Assembly (NCBI RefSeq): GCF_011398155.1
Contig: NZ_AP021888.1
Span: 2,020,001-2,084,000, forward strand
Direction of reading: 5' to 3'
DNA length: 64,000 nucleotides
Source: Thiosulfativibrio zosterae
Lineage (GTDB): Bacteria > Pseudomonadota > Gammaproteobacteria > Thiomicrospirales > Thiomicrospiraceae
Part shown: positions 1-9,653 of the stretch, piece after piece
How the letters are laid out: each line of letters opens with the position of its first letter
Numbering within the stretch: the stretch's first letter is position 1
Translations under genes and position numbers: made by a program
Notes under the pieces: generated by a model
What the model was told of the DNA's origin: nothing
The model's input: the letters and a program-made list of their open reading frames with translations, nothing else
Databases searched by the model: none

Positions 1-3000
1 CCAACTGATCGATCGCTTTACCGGCTAAAACTAAATTTTGGCCATTAAAATTAAAGCTATTGATGGCTAAATTTGACCAGGCCTGGCATTTTTTTTCTTC
101 ATCAGCAGCTTTCTTGGCACTGACAGGGTCATATTTAATCCCCTTTGCTTGAATAAAATAGTTGTTTAAACTATCCCTTCTTAAATAGACCCCAGATTCT
201 GCTGATTCTAATTGCGCCAACCATTCTTTTATATCATTCAAATATTGCCAGGATAAGGTCACATCTGAATAGTGATTTTTTTCATCAAGCTGAATCTGTT
301 GAAATGTCAAACTCGATTCTCGCCAGTCATGACTCAATACCCAGCTGGGTAAAGACTCTGATGGAACTTCTGAACTTTTTACCCAGTTTTGCCAACTTTC
401 AAGGTTGACCTGACCTAAGCGGCCCTTAATTTGGAAAAGATTGGGTTGTACAGCTAATTTGTCTGCATTTTGCTGACCACCGAATTGCGCAATTAACCCT
501 TTAACCTCCATTACATCGGTTTTATAAAGAGCTGTCGCTTTTCCCCAATCGGTCAATTGCGCATCAACCCTTAACTCTTTTTCTAATAATGTGAAGTTTG
601 ATTTTAAATTTTGGCCATTTTCTTTAAAAAATTGAGTGTCAAAGGGCAGGGGCAAAGCACTTTGAACATCAGAAAGCGCCATTAATACTGAACCCGTTAC
701 TGGTTTAGAGCTTTTTAATGGCAACGAGAGGTTAAGATTCCAAGGCACCTTACCCTTAAGAGCTTGAGCATCATCCATGACATCTGTCATTAACTGCTCA
801 ATATTGAGTAAGCCAGCCAAATCCAGTGCAAGTTGTTCATGATTTGTATCGGTAGCAAGACTCCCCTTAAGATTGCCGCCTGCAAACTTCGCCGTTAAAT
901 TTTTAGATTCTGCTGATTTTTCACTAAAGGTTACCTGTCCTTGTAACTCTGTCAGATGTAACTTATCAAACAGGTGCAAGGTGTTTTTATCTAACTTAAC
1001 TTCACCACTCACCTCTTCTTGTCGTTTTGGATAACCATGTACAGGTATCCAGATGTTATTCAAACTGACCTGAACATTACCTTCAGCTTGTAACTGACTT
1101 TCCATAAAATCGGCGATTCCTGCCTTTTTAAGCAAGGGTGATGCTTGTAGTACTGCCAAGGCATTGGTTAAAGTGCCAGCCGCTTTGCCCTTGATAGCAA
1201 CCGCGATGTCTGGCTGATCTAACTCTTTAATATTAACCACAACATCTGAAATGCTTGTATCTAAGATATGAGCTTGGTCGGTAGAAATTTTTAAATCGAA
1301 AGGTGTGAACTGGAGTCGAGCGGTAAAACCCTCAATGGAAGGCCAATCAGGTTGAAATTTTAAGTTTGTATTGTCGATGGTTAAGGTTGCTTTTAGGATA
1401 TCGCTTGAATCTGCTGCGGTAAATTTGAGTTCTTTTAAATTCCCTTTTAGTTGCAGCTCTCCTTGAATGTTTTGACCTGACACCAAAGAGGCTTTTAACC
1501 AATCCTGCAAAGCTTTGCCCATTAAAGGATAAGGAATAAAGGCTTTTGCATCGGCCATAGAGTCTGCTTTTAATTGCAAAACTATGTCGGTATTTTTGGA
1601 AGCATCTATCTGCGCATCAATCACCAATTTTAGATTGTCTAAGGCAAAATTTTGTCGAGTAACTTGCCAAGCAGATTTTTCGATTGACCAATCTAAAATA
1701 AAAGGCTGTGGAAATTTCAGTTTAACAGGCTCTTCTCTTAAATATTCTGATTGAATCAGGATGTCCGAATCACTTGAAATCTGTAAACGATGATCTATAA
1801 ACGATAACTGCAGGTCGTTTCCTGAAAGCATCGGCAAGCCCTGGTAAGCCGGCCATGAATATTGTGACAAAACGACTGTAAATTGACTTAAAGACAGATC
1901 TTGTAAATCAATCGCCCCTTTTATCTGCTCAGCATTAAGGGAAATCATGCTTGATTCTGGTAGCGTGATTCCAAAATTTGTCAATACACGACGCAAAATT
2001 GGAATAAACGGTTTTAGAGAAATTGACTGAGATTCGAAGCCCAGTAAATTGCCATGCCCTAAAGAGACTGTTATAGGGGAATGTGCTTCAACAAATTCAT
2101 TATCGAGCCGAAGGCTTTCTAATTTAAACTGCCAGTTCTCCGCCCAAGAAAGCTTTTGGTTGATGGAAGGAGAAAACTGAAACTGAACCCCCATACTTTT
2201 CGGCATTAAATCATCATGCTCAGTCCAGGCTAATTGCTGTGCATTGAAATCCGTTGTTAAGGTTAGATTCCCATCATTTTTAAGCGTTGCATTTAACTGA
2301 GCGGTTGCAATGCCATTCGGCAGCAGAGATTGCCATTGCTCAGGCAAATATTCATGCCATAAAGCCAGATCTAATGGCGATGACATGGATACATCAAATT
2401 CGCCCGCAGATAAGTGGCTTAACAAAGTCGTTTCAAAATCAGACTTAAATTGCAGGTTTACACTGGGCATCTCATCTAAGGCAACAGAAAACTGCCCCAG
2501 TGTACGCCAATGTAGGCCTTTATAAGATTGAAATTCGTCGATATGCAACTTCAAATACTGTGCGGCGGCTAAATTCACTTCAATATTTTTAAGTTGAATT
2601 TTTTGCCATAAATTCCGCACATGAAAATCAGATAGAACCGACTGTGGATTCATCAAAAAGTCGTTGTTTTGCGCCGGCTGTTGCAAAACTGTTTCTAGGC
2701 GCAAACCTTCGATGCTGAGAGATTGTCCAGGGTCCAACGAATAAAAGAAAGGTGACCAGAAATTGAAGTCAAACTTGATGACCTGAGCACGCACCTGAGT
2801 GTTTGCAGACACCACTTGCAACTGATGTATTTCAACATCCATGCCTTGCCAAGTTTGCGTTAGCTGAAGATCTTTAAAACTAATTTCACTAGAGGATAAT
2901 TTTTCTGCCACCCAGACCAGTTGCTTAGGGGCGACTTGCAGCCAAAAAATGGCCGCCGTTAAGGTTGCAAAATAGGCCAATAACAGAATCAGCAAAATTA

Positions 3001-3028
3001 AAGAAAATTGCTGAAGCCTTTTAAACAT
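1..3028 (-). CDS. yhdP: YhdP-family (AsmA-like, DUF3971) inner-membrane protein, 3' end outside window
   Basis: An open frame of about 1009 codons runs from ATG at 3028 to the left edge without a stop, so the C-terminus is missing; the family is usually about 1250-1300 residues. The start overlaps the stop of rng by one base (TGATG), which fixes it. One N-terminal membrane helix (residues about 8-32, rich in Leu/Ile) is followed by a long beta-rich region without enzyme motifs, as in AsmA-like proteins. The family is implicated in phospholipid transport to the outer membrane. Gene order maf-rng-yhdP is typical of gammaproteobacteria and is the main reason for the name. A degenerate copy of the ACCAGGCCTGGT repeat lies in the coding sequence at 76-87, read as Q-A-W. 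Confidence 0.82.
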   Translation of the reverse strand, partial: MFKRLQQFSLILLILLLAYFATLTAAIFWLQVAPKQLVWVAEKLSSSEISFKDLQLTQTWQGMDVEIHQLQVVSANTQVRAQVIKFDFNFWSPFFYSLDPGQSLSIEGLRLETVLQQPAQNNDFLMNPQSVLSDFHVRNLWQKIQLKNIEVNLAAAQYLKLHIDEFQSYKGLHWRTLGQFSVALDEMPSVNLQFKSDFETTLLSHLSAGEFDVSMSSPLDLALWHEYLPEQWQSLLPNGIATAQLNATLKNDGNLTLTTDFNAQQLAWTEHDDLMPKSMGVQFQFSPSINQKLSWAENWQFKLESLRLDNEFVEAHSPITVSLGHGNLLGFESQSISLKPFIPILRRVLTNFGITLPESSMISLNAEQIKGAIDLQDLSLSQFTVVLSQYSWPAYQGLPMLSGNDLQLSFIDHRLQISSDSDILIQSEYLREEPVKLKFPQPFILDWSIEKSAWQVTRQNFALDNLKLVIDAQIDASKNTDIVLQLKADSMADAKAFIPYPLMGKALQDWLKASLVSGQNIQGELQLKGNLKELKFTAADSSDILKATLTIDNTNLKFQPDWPSIEGFTARLQFTPFDLKISTDQAHILDTSISDVVVNIKELDQPDIAVAIKGKAAGTLTNALAVLQASPLLKKAGIADFMESQLQAEGNVQVSLNNIWIPVHGYPKRQEEVSGEVKLDKNTLHLFDKLHLTELQGQVTFSEKSAESKNLTAKFAGGNLKGSLATDTNHEQLALDLAGLLNIEQLMTDVMDDAQALKGKVPWNLNLSLPLKSSKPVTGSVLMALSDVQSALPLPFDTQFFKENGQNLKSNFTLLEKELRVDAQLTDWGKATALYKTDVMEVKGLIAQFGGQQNADKLAVQPNLFQIKGRLGQVNLESWQNWVKSSEVPSESLPSWVLSHDWRESSLTFQQIQLDEKNHYSDVTLSWQYLNDIKEWLAQLESAESGVYLRRDSLNNYFIQAKGIKYDPVSAKKAADEEKKCQAWSNLAINSFNFNGQNLVLAGKAIDQL
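76..87. repeat. Palindromic repeat copy 1 (degenerate, 11/12)
   Basis: ACCAGGCCTGGC, one mismatch to the ACCAGGCCTGGT consensus, inside yhdP. A-rich and T-rich sequence flanks it on the two sides, as at other copies. Confidence 0.6.
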
Positions 3029-4500
3029 CAGAGCATAACCACATCGTATTGTTCTGCGTTATAGGAACTTTCTGCTTGAAAACGGATGCTTTTTTCAATA
3101 AACAGTTCCAGCTCAGCCACGCTACTGGATGCCTCATCCAAGATATAAGACACCACACTTTCCGCAGCAATCACTCGATATTTGCTGGCATCAAACGATC
3201 TCGCCATACGCGTAATTTCACGGAAAATTTCATAAGCAATGGTTTCAGCGGTTTTGATGGTGCCGCGTCCACTACAAATTGGGCAAGGCTCGCACAAGGT
3301 GCGCTCTAAACTTTCACGCGTGCGTTTACGCGTCATTTCTATCAAACCTAATGAAGAAATTTCAGTCACCGTAGTTTTTACTCTGTCGCGCGCCAACTCT
3401 TTTTGCAAAGAATTATAAACATGCTCACGATGCTCAGCTTCCGTCATATCAATTAAGTCTAAAATGATAATGCCGCCCAAATTTCTCAACCTTAACTGAC
3501 GCGCAATCGCTTGGGTCGCTTCTAAATTGGTACGATAAATCGTTTCTTCCAAATTTTTATGCCCAACAAACGCGCCGGTATTCACATCGATGGTGGTCAT
3601 CGCTTCGGTTTGATCAATAACCAAATAACCACCTGACTTTAAATCCACACGCTTTTGCAAGCCCATTTGAATTTCTTCTTCAATACTATACAAGTCAAAT
3701 ATCGGTCTTTCACCCGTATACAATCCAAGCTTATCCGACAAGCCCATCACATAACTCTCAGAAAACGCTTGCATTTTCTTGAAGGTTTCTGTTGAGTCAA
3801 CCCGTATTTTTTCAATTCGCTCGACAGGAATATCTCTTAAGATTCTTAAAGACAAGGGTAAGTCTTCGTAGACCAAAGCGTATTCTTTAACATTTTTCGA
3901 TTTTTCTTCAATGGTTGACCATAGTCGATTCAAATAAAGCAAATCGGCACGCATTTCGTGAAAATCTGCCCCTTCGGCAACCGTTCTGACAATGTAACCG
4001 CCATTACCCTCAGCAGACTCTGGAATACTTTGCATTAAATTTCTTAAGCGATCGCGCTCAGCATAATTTTCGATTTTTTGTGACACGCCAATCATTTTTT
4101 CGGCAGGCATAAAAACCAACATGCGAGAGGGAATGGTCACCTGCATGGTCACTCTAGCGCCTTTAGAACCAATAGGGTCTTTGACGACCTGCACCAAAAC
4201 CTTTTGGCTGGGATAAAGAAGTTTTCCGATATCCTCGCAATCTTCAGGCACATCTTTATTGACCGATTCTCGACACACATCAGACACATGTAAAAAAGCT
4301 GCACGCTCTAAGCCAATATTAACAAAAGCCGCTTGCATACCAGGTAAAACCCGATCCACGCGACCCATATAAATATTACCCACCAAACCTCTTTTATTGG
4401 CACGCTCTATCCAAACTTCTTGTAAGACGCCATTTTCTACCCAAGCAACACGCGTTTCATTAGGCGTGACATTGACCAATACTTTTTCTTCACTGCCCAT
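3028..4500 (-). CDS. rng: Ribonuclease G
   Basis: 490 residues, essentially the length of E. coli RNase G (489). It is an endoribonuclease that matures the 5' end of 16S rRNA and takes part in mRNA decay. The N-terminal part contains an S1-like RNA-binding domain (about residues 35-120, GNIYMGRVDRVLPGMQAAFV). The DNase I-like catalytic region carries the Mg-binding aspartates in TTIDVNTG and ILDLIDM. The zinc link CEPCPICSG (CPxC) lies near residue 407. The long C-terminal scaffold that defines RNase E is absent, so this is RNase G. It overlaps maf upstream by 11 bp and yhdP downstream by 1 bp, indicating one translationally coupled operon. Confidence 0.96.
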   Translation of the reverse strand: MGSEEKVLVNVTPNETRVAWVENGVLQEVWIERANKRGLVGNIYMGRVDRVLPGMQAAFVNIGLERAAFLHVSDVCRESVNKDVPEDCEDIGKLLYPSQKVLVQVVKDPIGSKGARVTMQVTIPSRMLVFMPAEKMIGVSQKIENYAERDRLRNLMQSIPESAEGNGGYIVRTVAEGADFHEMRADLLYLNRLWSTIEEKSKNVKEYALVYEDLPLSLRILRDIPVERIEKIRVDSTETFKKMQAFSESYVMGLSDKLGLYTGERPIFDLYSIEEEIQMGLQKRVDLKSGGYLVIDQTEAMTTIDVNTGAFVGHKNLEETIYRTNLEATQAIARQLRLRNLGGIIILDLIDMTEAEHREHVYNSLQKELARDRVKTTVTEISSLGLIEMTRKRTRESLERTLCEPCPICSGRGTIKTAETIAYEIFREITRMARSFDASKYRVIAAESVVSYILDEASSSVAELELFIEKSIRFQAESSYNAEQYDVVML

Positions 4501-5068
4501 GATTAAAATATCCCGACTCGGTTAATAATTGATGACACTCAAACAAAGGCAATCCCATCACACCAGAATAAGAGCCGTCAATTTTTTCAATAAACTGCGC
4601 CCCCAATCCTTGAATGGCATAACCACCCGCCTTATCTTTCGGTTCGCCAGTCTGCCAGTAGGCTTGCATCTCAAGATCACTCAGCATTTTAAAAGTGACT
4701 TGGGTGGTATTCAGCGCAGAAAACACTTCGCCATCCGTTAACACCGCCACTGCCGATAAGACTTGATGTGTTCGACCCGACAATAACTTTAACATCCGTA
4801 AAGCATCCGCCTCGTTTTTAGGTTTACCCAGCAATTTCTGATCCACTAGAACGGCGGTGTCACTGCCAATGACCCAAATTTGATTACCTGGAACTTTATT
4901 GTATCCCGCAAAAGCCTTTTCAACCGCCATACGCAAAACAAAACTTTGCGGACTTTCCTTGGGCAAACCTGTTTCTTCAATGGGAGAGAGAATCACCTCA
5001 AAATCAAGATGGAGCTGCTGAAGTAATTCAGCGCGGCGTGGAGATGAGGAAGCAAGATAGAGTTTCAT
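4490..5068 (-). CDS. Maf-family nucleotide pyrophosphatase (dTTP/UTP type)
   Basis: 192 residues, normal for the Maf/YhdE family, which hydrolyses dTTP, UTP and modified nucleotides to monophosphates and has been linked to septum and division control. The N-terminal signature LYLASSSPRRAELLQQL and the central IGSDTAV and GRTHQVLSAV segments are characteristic. The position immediately upstream of rng matches E. coli yhdE rather than yceF. The ATG at 5068 gives the canonical MKLYLASSSPRR start. It is the first gene of the maf-rng-yhdP operon and overlaps rng by 11 bp. Confidence 0.92.
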   Translation of the reverse strand: MKLYLASSSPRRAELLQQLHLDFEVILSPIEETGLPKESPQSFVLRMAVEKAFAGYNKVPGNQIWVIGSDTAVLVDQKLLGKPKNEADALRMLKLLSGRTHQVLSAVAVLTDGEVFSALNTTQVTFKMLSDLEMQAYWQTGEPKDKAGGYAIQGLGAQFIEKIDGSYSGVMGLPLFECHQLLTESGYFNHGQ

Positions 5069-5179
5069 GGTCTTTGAGTTAAATAAATAAAGAAATTATT
5101 CTACCCCATCGACATAAAACTCTTTGTCAATATTATGAATATTTTAAGTTTTAGTCTTTAAATTTGCTGACACAAAACC

Positions 5180-6424
5180 TTAAACTTCAACTGCCAACTG
5201 ATTATCAATCGTATAGGCCACCATCGCCTTTTGGTAGCACACCTCTAGATTGTCATGGAGAACATCACACACCTTTGCATCTAACTTGCCTTGCTCTTTT
5301 AGATTATTCAAAATCTCAAAAGCTGTTTCGGCAGATAACGCATTACGATAAGGTCTATTTTGAACCAATGCTTGAAAAATATCAGCCACGGCTAAAATGC
5401 GCGCGTTGAAGGGAATTTGCTCACCTTTTAAATGATAGGGGTACCCCTGTCCATCCAAAGTTTCATGGTGCAAAGAAGCCAGAAATGCAATGTCTTTAAA
5501 CCCTGTAATTTGAGTGAGAATCACATTGGAATCAAATCCGTGGCGATTCATTTCAATGCGTTCATCCACATCTAATTGCCCCGGTTTATTTAAAACCCTG
5601 TCTTTTACTTTGAGTTTGCCTAAATCATGAAACAAACCCGCCAGTTCTAAATGTTCCTGCTCAACTTGGGTCAAGCCCAATAATTCAGCCAAATACCTTG
5701 CTAAACAGGCAACCCCTATGGAATGCTCGGAAGTAAAAGGACTTTTTGCATCAACGGCTGCTGAAAACAGTAGCGAAAACTCCTTAACCTCGTCAAAACT
5801 AAACTCAACTGGCGACTGTTCGGCAATCCAATCTGCAAAAAAACGCCGCAAAGACTGCTCTTCTAAGAAATACCAAAAAGCATCATTGCCAGCTGTTTCG
5901 ATAAACTTATCCACCAACTCTGGACTGAAAAAGGATCCGGACAAACTTTGCAAAACTTTAAAAATATGCGCACGCATATCCATAAAAGAGTCTTGATTTT
6001 TAGCCCGTAAAGCGTCCACCCGATCGACCAAATAAATTAAATTAGCATCTATTTGAGTGGCTTGAGATAAATCACTTGGGAGATTTTGCCAATGGGTATG
6101 GTGAAAACGCACCGCTAAAGCATAATCTTGAAATAACCGAACGGATTTCATTAGCTCAAACCCGCGTTCAGCATGAAGATAGGAGTTATCCCAGTCTAAT
6201 TCGTTGATTAAATGACTGTGCACTATGGTGGAAGAAACGCCGCAATCATGCAGCATTCCAGTGTAAATAATGTCGTCGATTCTTTGTTTAGGCCAACCGA
6301 GTGTCTCGCCCACTTTAGCGGCCATATAAGCCACTCGCTTACCATGTAAAGTGTCATCTATACCGACAAAATCCAAGGCTTCAGACAGTGTAAAAGTGAC
6401 CTCTCTTGGATTTAATAGATACAT
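5180..6424 (-). CDS. Double HD-domain protein with C-terminal HD-GYP, putative c-di-GMP phosphodiesterase
   Basis: 414 residues. The N-terminal half (about 1-190) carries a degenerate HD domain (HGKRV, then MLHDCG, then FHHTHW). The C-terminal half (about 220-400) is a full HD-GYP domain with AGLFHDLGKLKV and HHETLDGQGYP, followed by ARILAVADIFQAL. HD-GYP proteins hydrolyse cyclic di-GMP with a bi- or tri-iron centre; the GYP triad is intact, so activity is plausible. There is no receiver domain or membrane segment, so the protein is probably cytosolic. It lies 24 bp downstream of a hybrid histidine kinase on the same strand, suggesting the kinase controls it. The true substrate is not proven by sequence. 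Confidence 0.85.
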   Translation of the reverse strand: MYLLNPREVTFTLSEALDFVGIDDTLHGKRVAYMAAKVGETLGWPKQRIDDIIYTGMLHDCGVSSTIVHSHLINELDWDNSYLHAERGFELMKSVRLFQDYALAVRFHHTHWQNLPSDLSQATQIDANLIYLVDRVDALRAKNQDSFMDMRAHIFKVLQSLSGSFFSPELVDKFIETAGNDAFWYFLEEQSLRRFFADWIAEQSPVEFSFDEVKEFSLLFSAAVDAKSPFTSEHSIGVACLARYLAELLGLTQVEQEHLELAGLFHDLGKLKVKDRVLNKPGQLDVDERIEMNRHGFDSNVILTQITGFKDIAFLASLHHETLDGQGYPYHLKGEQIPFNARILAVADIFQALVQNRPYRNALSAETAFEILNNLKEQGKLDAKVCDVLHDNLEVCYQKAMVAYTIDNQLAVEV

Positions 6425-6448
6425 GAAAACCTCCAGTAGCCTTTGTGC

Positions 6449-8740
6449 TTAATTAAATTTTTGTAAAACCAACTTTAACGCCTGTAAGTTAATCGGTTTG
6501 CCTAAAAAATCATCCATTCCAGAAGCAAAACACATTTGACGATCTTCATCGAGCACATTGGCCGTTAGAGCAACAATGGGTTTTAGACGGTTTTGTGCAC
6601 CTGCCTTGCCAGCACGAATTTGTTTAGAAGCCTCATAACCATCCATTACGGGCATTTGGCAATCCATCAGAACCAAATCAACCTCGTTTTCTTGAAGCTT
6701 ATCCAATGCCTGTAAGCCATTTTCGGCAGACACATACTGACATCCAAATTTTTTCAGTAACGCTTCTATGACCTTTCTGTTCACAATATTGTCTTCAACC
6801 ACTAACACTTTTAGGTTAGATAAATCTGTATTCAGGGTTTGAGCACCCATCGGTGCTTTGGGCAATACCGCCGCCACTTGATTCAGTGGCAAGGTTATCC
6901 AAAAGGTTGCTCCCGCTTGTGGCTCTGAATCTACGCCTATTTCACCGCCCATCAATTCTGTCAATCGCTTACAAATCGACAAACCCAATCCTGTTCCGCC
7001 AAATTTTCGGGTGGTTGAAGCATCTACTTGGCTAAAAGGTTTAAACAACTTGGTTTGGTCTTCTTTGGATAAACCCACTCCAGTATCCCTAACCGAGACT
7101 TTGAGTATTTCGCCATCAAAAACCTGTATTTTTTCAAGTAATAAAGTGATGGTACCTTTCTGAGTAAACTTAATCGCATTGCCCATCAAATTGGTTAAGA
7201 TTTGTTTTAACTTTTGCTCGTCACCTAAAATCCAATCTAAATCACTCGAGATAAACTCTAAATTTAACACCAAGTTTTTAGCCATCGCGGCGGGTTTTAA
7301 CAAAACCAATAAACCGTTTGCGGTATTCACCAATGAAAATGGTGTTTTCTCTATCTCAACTTTACCGGCTTCAATTTTAGAAAAATCTAAAATATCGTTG
7401 ATTATGCTCATCAAACTTTGGCCGCTTTGGCGAATAATCTCAAGTGCTTGGCGAGTTTCTGGCGTGACTGGAGAATCCAACAATAAATCCGTCATACCGA
7501 TCACCCCATTCATGGGTGTTCGAATTTCGTGACTCATATTGGCCAAGAACTCGCTTTTGGCTTGATTAGCCGCATCCGCTCGCAACTTCTCTTCTTGCAG
7601 CTTGACCTCTGCGAGCTTACGGTCGGTAATTTCAGCAAAAGAACCGACCATTCTAATGGGATTGCCTTGCTCATCACGCTCAACAATATTGCCGCGGTCA
7701 TAAACCCAAATCAACTTGCCATCTCGTCTACGCATTTGGTGCTCAGACACATAAGGGGCTTCGCCTCTAAAACAAGCCTGAATTTTTTCCATAATTTTAG
7801 GTTGGTCTTCTGGCAATAAACACTGCACGAAATCATCCATCATGTGCGTGAGATCAGATTCCTCATAAGCCAAAATCTTAAACCATTGTCGATTATGCGT
7901 GAGTGCGCCCGAGGGAATGTGCCAATCCCAAACGCCTTCTTGAGTGGCTTGCATAACATAGTTAAGGCGTTTTTCACTGTCTTCAATTTGTTTTTGAGCC
8001 GTGACTATGTCAGTAATATCGTGCGCAATGACTAAAATTTGTTTGTTACCTTTTTCATCCAACAAAGGTTTTTTAATCGATTGAAAATGTCTGACTTCAC
8101 CCGTTTCGGCATTAGTACTGTCTTCGATAACAACTTCTGTTTCAAACTTTGTCATAATCTGCTGCACACTTTCTTTAAAAAATTGTGCTTGCTCTTGATT
8201 GCCCGTGAAATATCCATCTTCCTTGCCAATCATTTCTTCAGGTGTCGCATCATACAAATGGGCAACCGCTTGATTCACCAAAATAAAGTTACCCTCCCAA
8301 TCCTTCATCACGATGACATCAGGGGTTTCATCTAACGCAGTGCGCATTAATACATTTTGATGATGTAATTCTTGATGGATTGCAGCGTAAGCAGATAAAT
8401 CCGTTATTGACAGGTAAACCAGGACTTCGTCATTTTCAGTGGTTAGATTGAAAGCCAAGTGGTAAGAAACCAGCTGAGATTTGCCGTCAATTAACTTGGT
8501 GGTTGTATATTGATTGGAACAGGGCGTTCTAGACTCTGCAGGATTTTGGGGAACTTTTAGAAGATATGCCGCAGGGATTGTTTGGGTAATCAATTGTTCT
8601 AAGGCGATACAAGTTTCTTCACCCAGACCATTTAATAATTGCGCCGCTTGATGATTAAATGCTTTGATTCTCCAAGCCGCATCATAAATAATCAAGGCAT
8701 TCGGTAAAGATTCTATCGCTTGCAACACAATTAACTCCAT
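6449..8740 (-). CDS. PAS-containing hybrid sensor histidine kinase
   Basis: 763 residues with no clear transmembrane segment, so probably a soluble sensor. In order: three PAS/PAC-like modules (about 1-120, 125-245, 255-385; the last ends in GSFAEITDRK), a HisKA domain with phospho-acceptor His404 in FLANMSHEIRTPMNGV, a HATPase with the N box NLMGNAIKFT and G boxes DTGVGLSKED and GTGLGLSICKRL, and a C-terminal receiver (about 648-763) with the phospho-Asp at 693 in LVLMDCQMPVMDG. There is no Hpt domain, so phosphate must be passed to a separate partner. The downstream HD-GYP gene on the same strand may be the functional output. A copy of the palindromic repeat sits just upstream of the start. 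Confidence 0.93.
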   Translation of the reverse strand: MELIVLQAIESLPNALIIYDAAWRIKAFNHQAAQLLNGLGEETCIALEQLITQTIPAAYLLKVPQNPAESRTPCSNQYTTTKLIDGKSQLVSYHLAFNLTTENDEVLVYLSITDLSAYAAIHQELHHQNVLMRTALDETPDVIVMKDWEGNFILVNQAVAHLYDATPEEMIGKEDGYFTGNQEQAQFFKESVQQIMTKFETEVVIEDSTNAETGEVRHFQSIKKPLLDEKGNKQILVIAHDITDIVTAQKQIEDSEKRLNYVMQATQEGVWDWHIPSGALTHNRQWFKILAYEESDLTHMMDDFVQCLLPEDQPKIMEKIQACFRGEAPYVSEHQMRRRDGKLIWVYDRGNIVERDEQGNPIRMVGSFAEITDRKLAEVKLQEEKLRADAANQAKSEFLANMSHEIRTPMNGVIGMTDLLLDSPVTPETRQALEIIRQSGQSLMSIINDILDFSKIEAGKVEIEKTPFSLVNTANGLLVLLKPAAMAKNLVLNLEFISSDLDWILGDEQKLKQILTNLMGNAIKFTQKGTITLLLEKIQVFDGEILKVSVRDTGVGLSKEDQTKLFKPFSQVDASTTRKFGGTGLGLSICKRLTELMGGEIGVDSEPQAGATFWITLPLNQVAAVLPKAPMGAQTLNTDLSNLKVLVVEDNIVNRKVIEALLKKFGCQYVSAENGLQALDKLQENEVDLVLMDCQMPVMDGYEASKQIRAGKAGAQNRLKPIVALTANVLDEDRQMCFASGMDDFLGKPINLQALKLVLQKFN

Positions 8741-8749
8741 CTATTTTTA

Positions 8750-8761
8750 ACCAGGCCTGGT
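8750..8761. repeat. Palindromic repeat copy 2 (exact)
   Basis: ACCAGGCCTGGT in the 48-bp gap between the hybrid kinase and rlmH, flanked by TTTTTA on the left and GAAATTTAA on the right. It separates the rlmH-containing operon end from the kinase start. Confidence 0.9.
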
Positions 8762-8788
8762 GAAATTTAAGCCTATTTAAGCACAAAA

Positions 8789-9259
8789 TTACTCACGATG
8801 ATAAGGGTGATTTTGCAAGACTGACCAAGCTCGATAAACTTGTTCTGCCACCAACACTCTAACCAAGGGATGAGGCAGAGTCAGTTTGGACAAACCCCAC
8901 TTCCAACTGGCCTGCTCAATTAAATCTGACTGTAAACCATCAGGACCGCCGACCACCAAAGCAATATCTTGCCCCGAACCTAACCACTCATCTAGTTTCT
9001 GTGAAAACTCTAACGTGGTCGTCTGTTGACCATGTTCATCTAAAATCACCAAACGCACCCCTTTTGGAATCGCTGCAACAATCCGCTTGGCTTCTTCTTG
9101 CTTATATTGTTCTGCTGTGCCCGTCTTACCGCGAGTTGCCATCGGCAGTTCATGCAACTTTAAACTGCAACTTTTGGGTAATCGCTTGGCATATTCTTGG
9201 TAACCATCCAATACCCATTTGGGCATTTTCTGGCCGACCACAATAAAATGAATAATCAC
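8789..9259 (-). CDS. rlmH: 23S rRNA (pseudouridine1915-N3)-methyltransferase RlmH
   Basis: 156 residues (E. coli 155), a SPOUT-class methyltransferase that methylates pseudouridine 1915 in helix 69 of 23S rRNA on assembled 70S ribosomes. The C-terminal knot contains LVVGGPDGL and the conserved LSKLTLPHPLVRVLVAEQVYRAW region, ending in the typical HPYHRE tail. It sits 12 bp downstream of rsfS on the same strand, the usual rsfS-rlmH pair. Confidence 0.97.
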   Translation of the reverse strand: MIIHFIVVGQKMPKWVLDGYQEYAKRLPKSCSLKLHELPMATRGKTGTAEQYKQEEAKRIVAAIPKGVRLVILDEHGQQTTTLEFSQKLDEWLGSGQDIALVVGGPDGLQSDLIEQASWKWGLSKLTLPHPLVRVLVAEQVYRAWSVLQNHPYHRE

Positions 9260-9271
9260 AAAAAGACTGTT

Positions 9272-9619
9272 TTATTCTGCAATCGTTTGACTGGCGGGCT
9301 GCACTTCCCACAATTTTTCCAATGCATAATGCGCACGTGCTGATTCCGTCATTACATGCACAATCGCATCACCCAAATCGACCAACACCCAATCAGGCTC
9401 TGGTCCCGCTTCAACACCCAAAGGCTCTTCGCCAGCATCTTTTACTTCTTGCGCCACGCGAGAACCCAAAGAACGAACGTGCGTGGTTGAAGTACCCGTG
9501 GCAACTACCATTAAATTGGTGAAGGTACTGATTTGCGAAACATCCATGATTTTAATATCACGCGCCTTACCGTCGTCTAAAGCTTTATAAATAATGTCTT
9601 GTTTGGTTTGTAAATTCAT
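9272..9619 (-). CDS. rsfS: Ribosomal silencing factor RsfS
   Basis: About 115 residues from the ATG at 9619; an ATG four codons upstream (9631) is in frame, but its GGAG lies only about 3 bases away, whereas 9619 has GGA at about 8 bases. RsfS binds ribosomal protein L14 (uL14) and blocks subunit joining in starvation. Family signatures include KARDIKIMDVS, MVVATGTSTTHVRSL and the GxEAGPEPDWVLVDLGDAIVHVM block. It lies between nadD and rlmH, all on the same strand, the conserved nadD-rsfS-rlmH order. Confidence 0.94.
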   Translation of the reverse strand: MNLQTKQDIIYKALDDGKARDIKIMDVSQISTFTNLMVVATGTSTTHVRSLGSRVAQEVKDAGEEPLGVEAGPEPDWVLVDLGDAIVHVMTESARAHYALEKLWEVQPASQTIAE

Positions 9620-9653
9620 TGAAAATTCCATGCTCCATAAAAAATAAAAAGCC

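Noticed and set aside
5126-5131. A strong promoter upstream of maf (minus-strand TTGACA)
   Set aside because: The only -10-like hexamer (TAGAAT) is 21 bp away, too far for a normal sigma-70 promoter.
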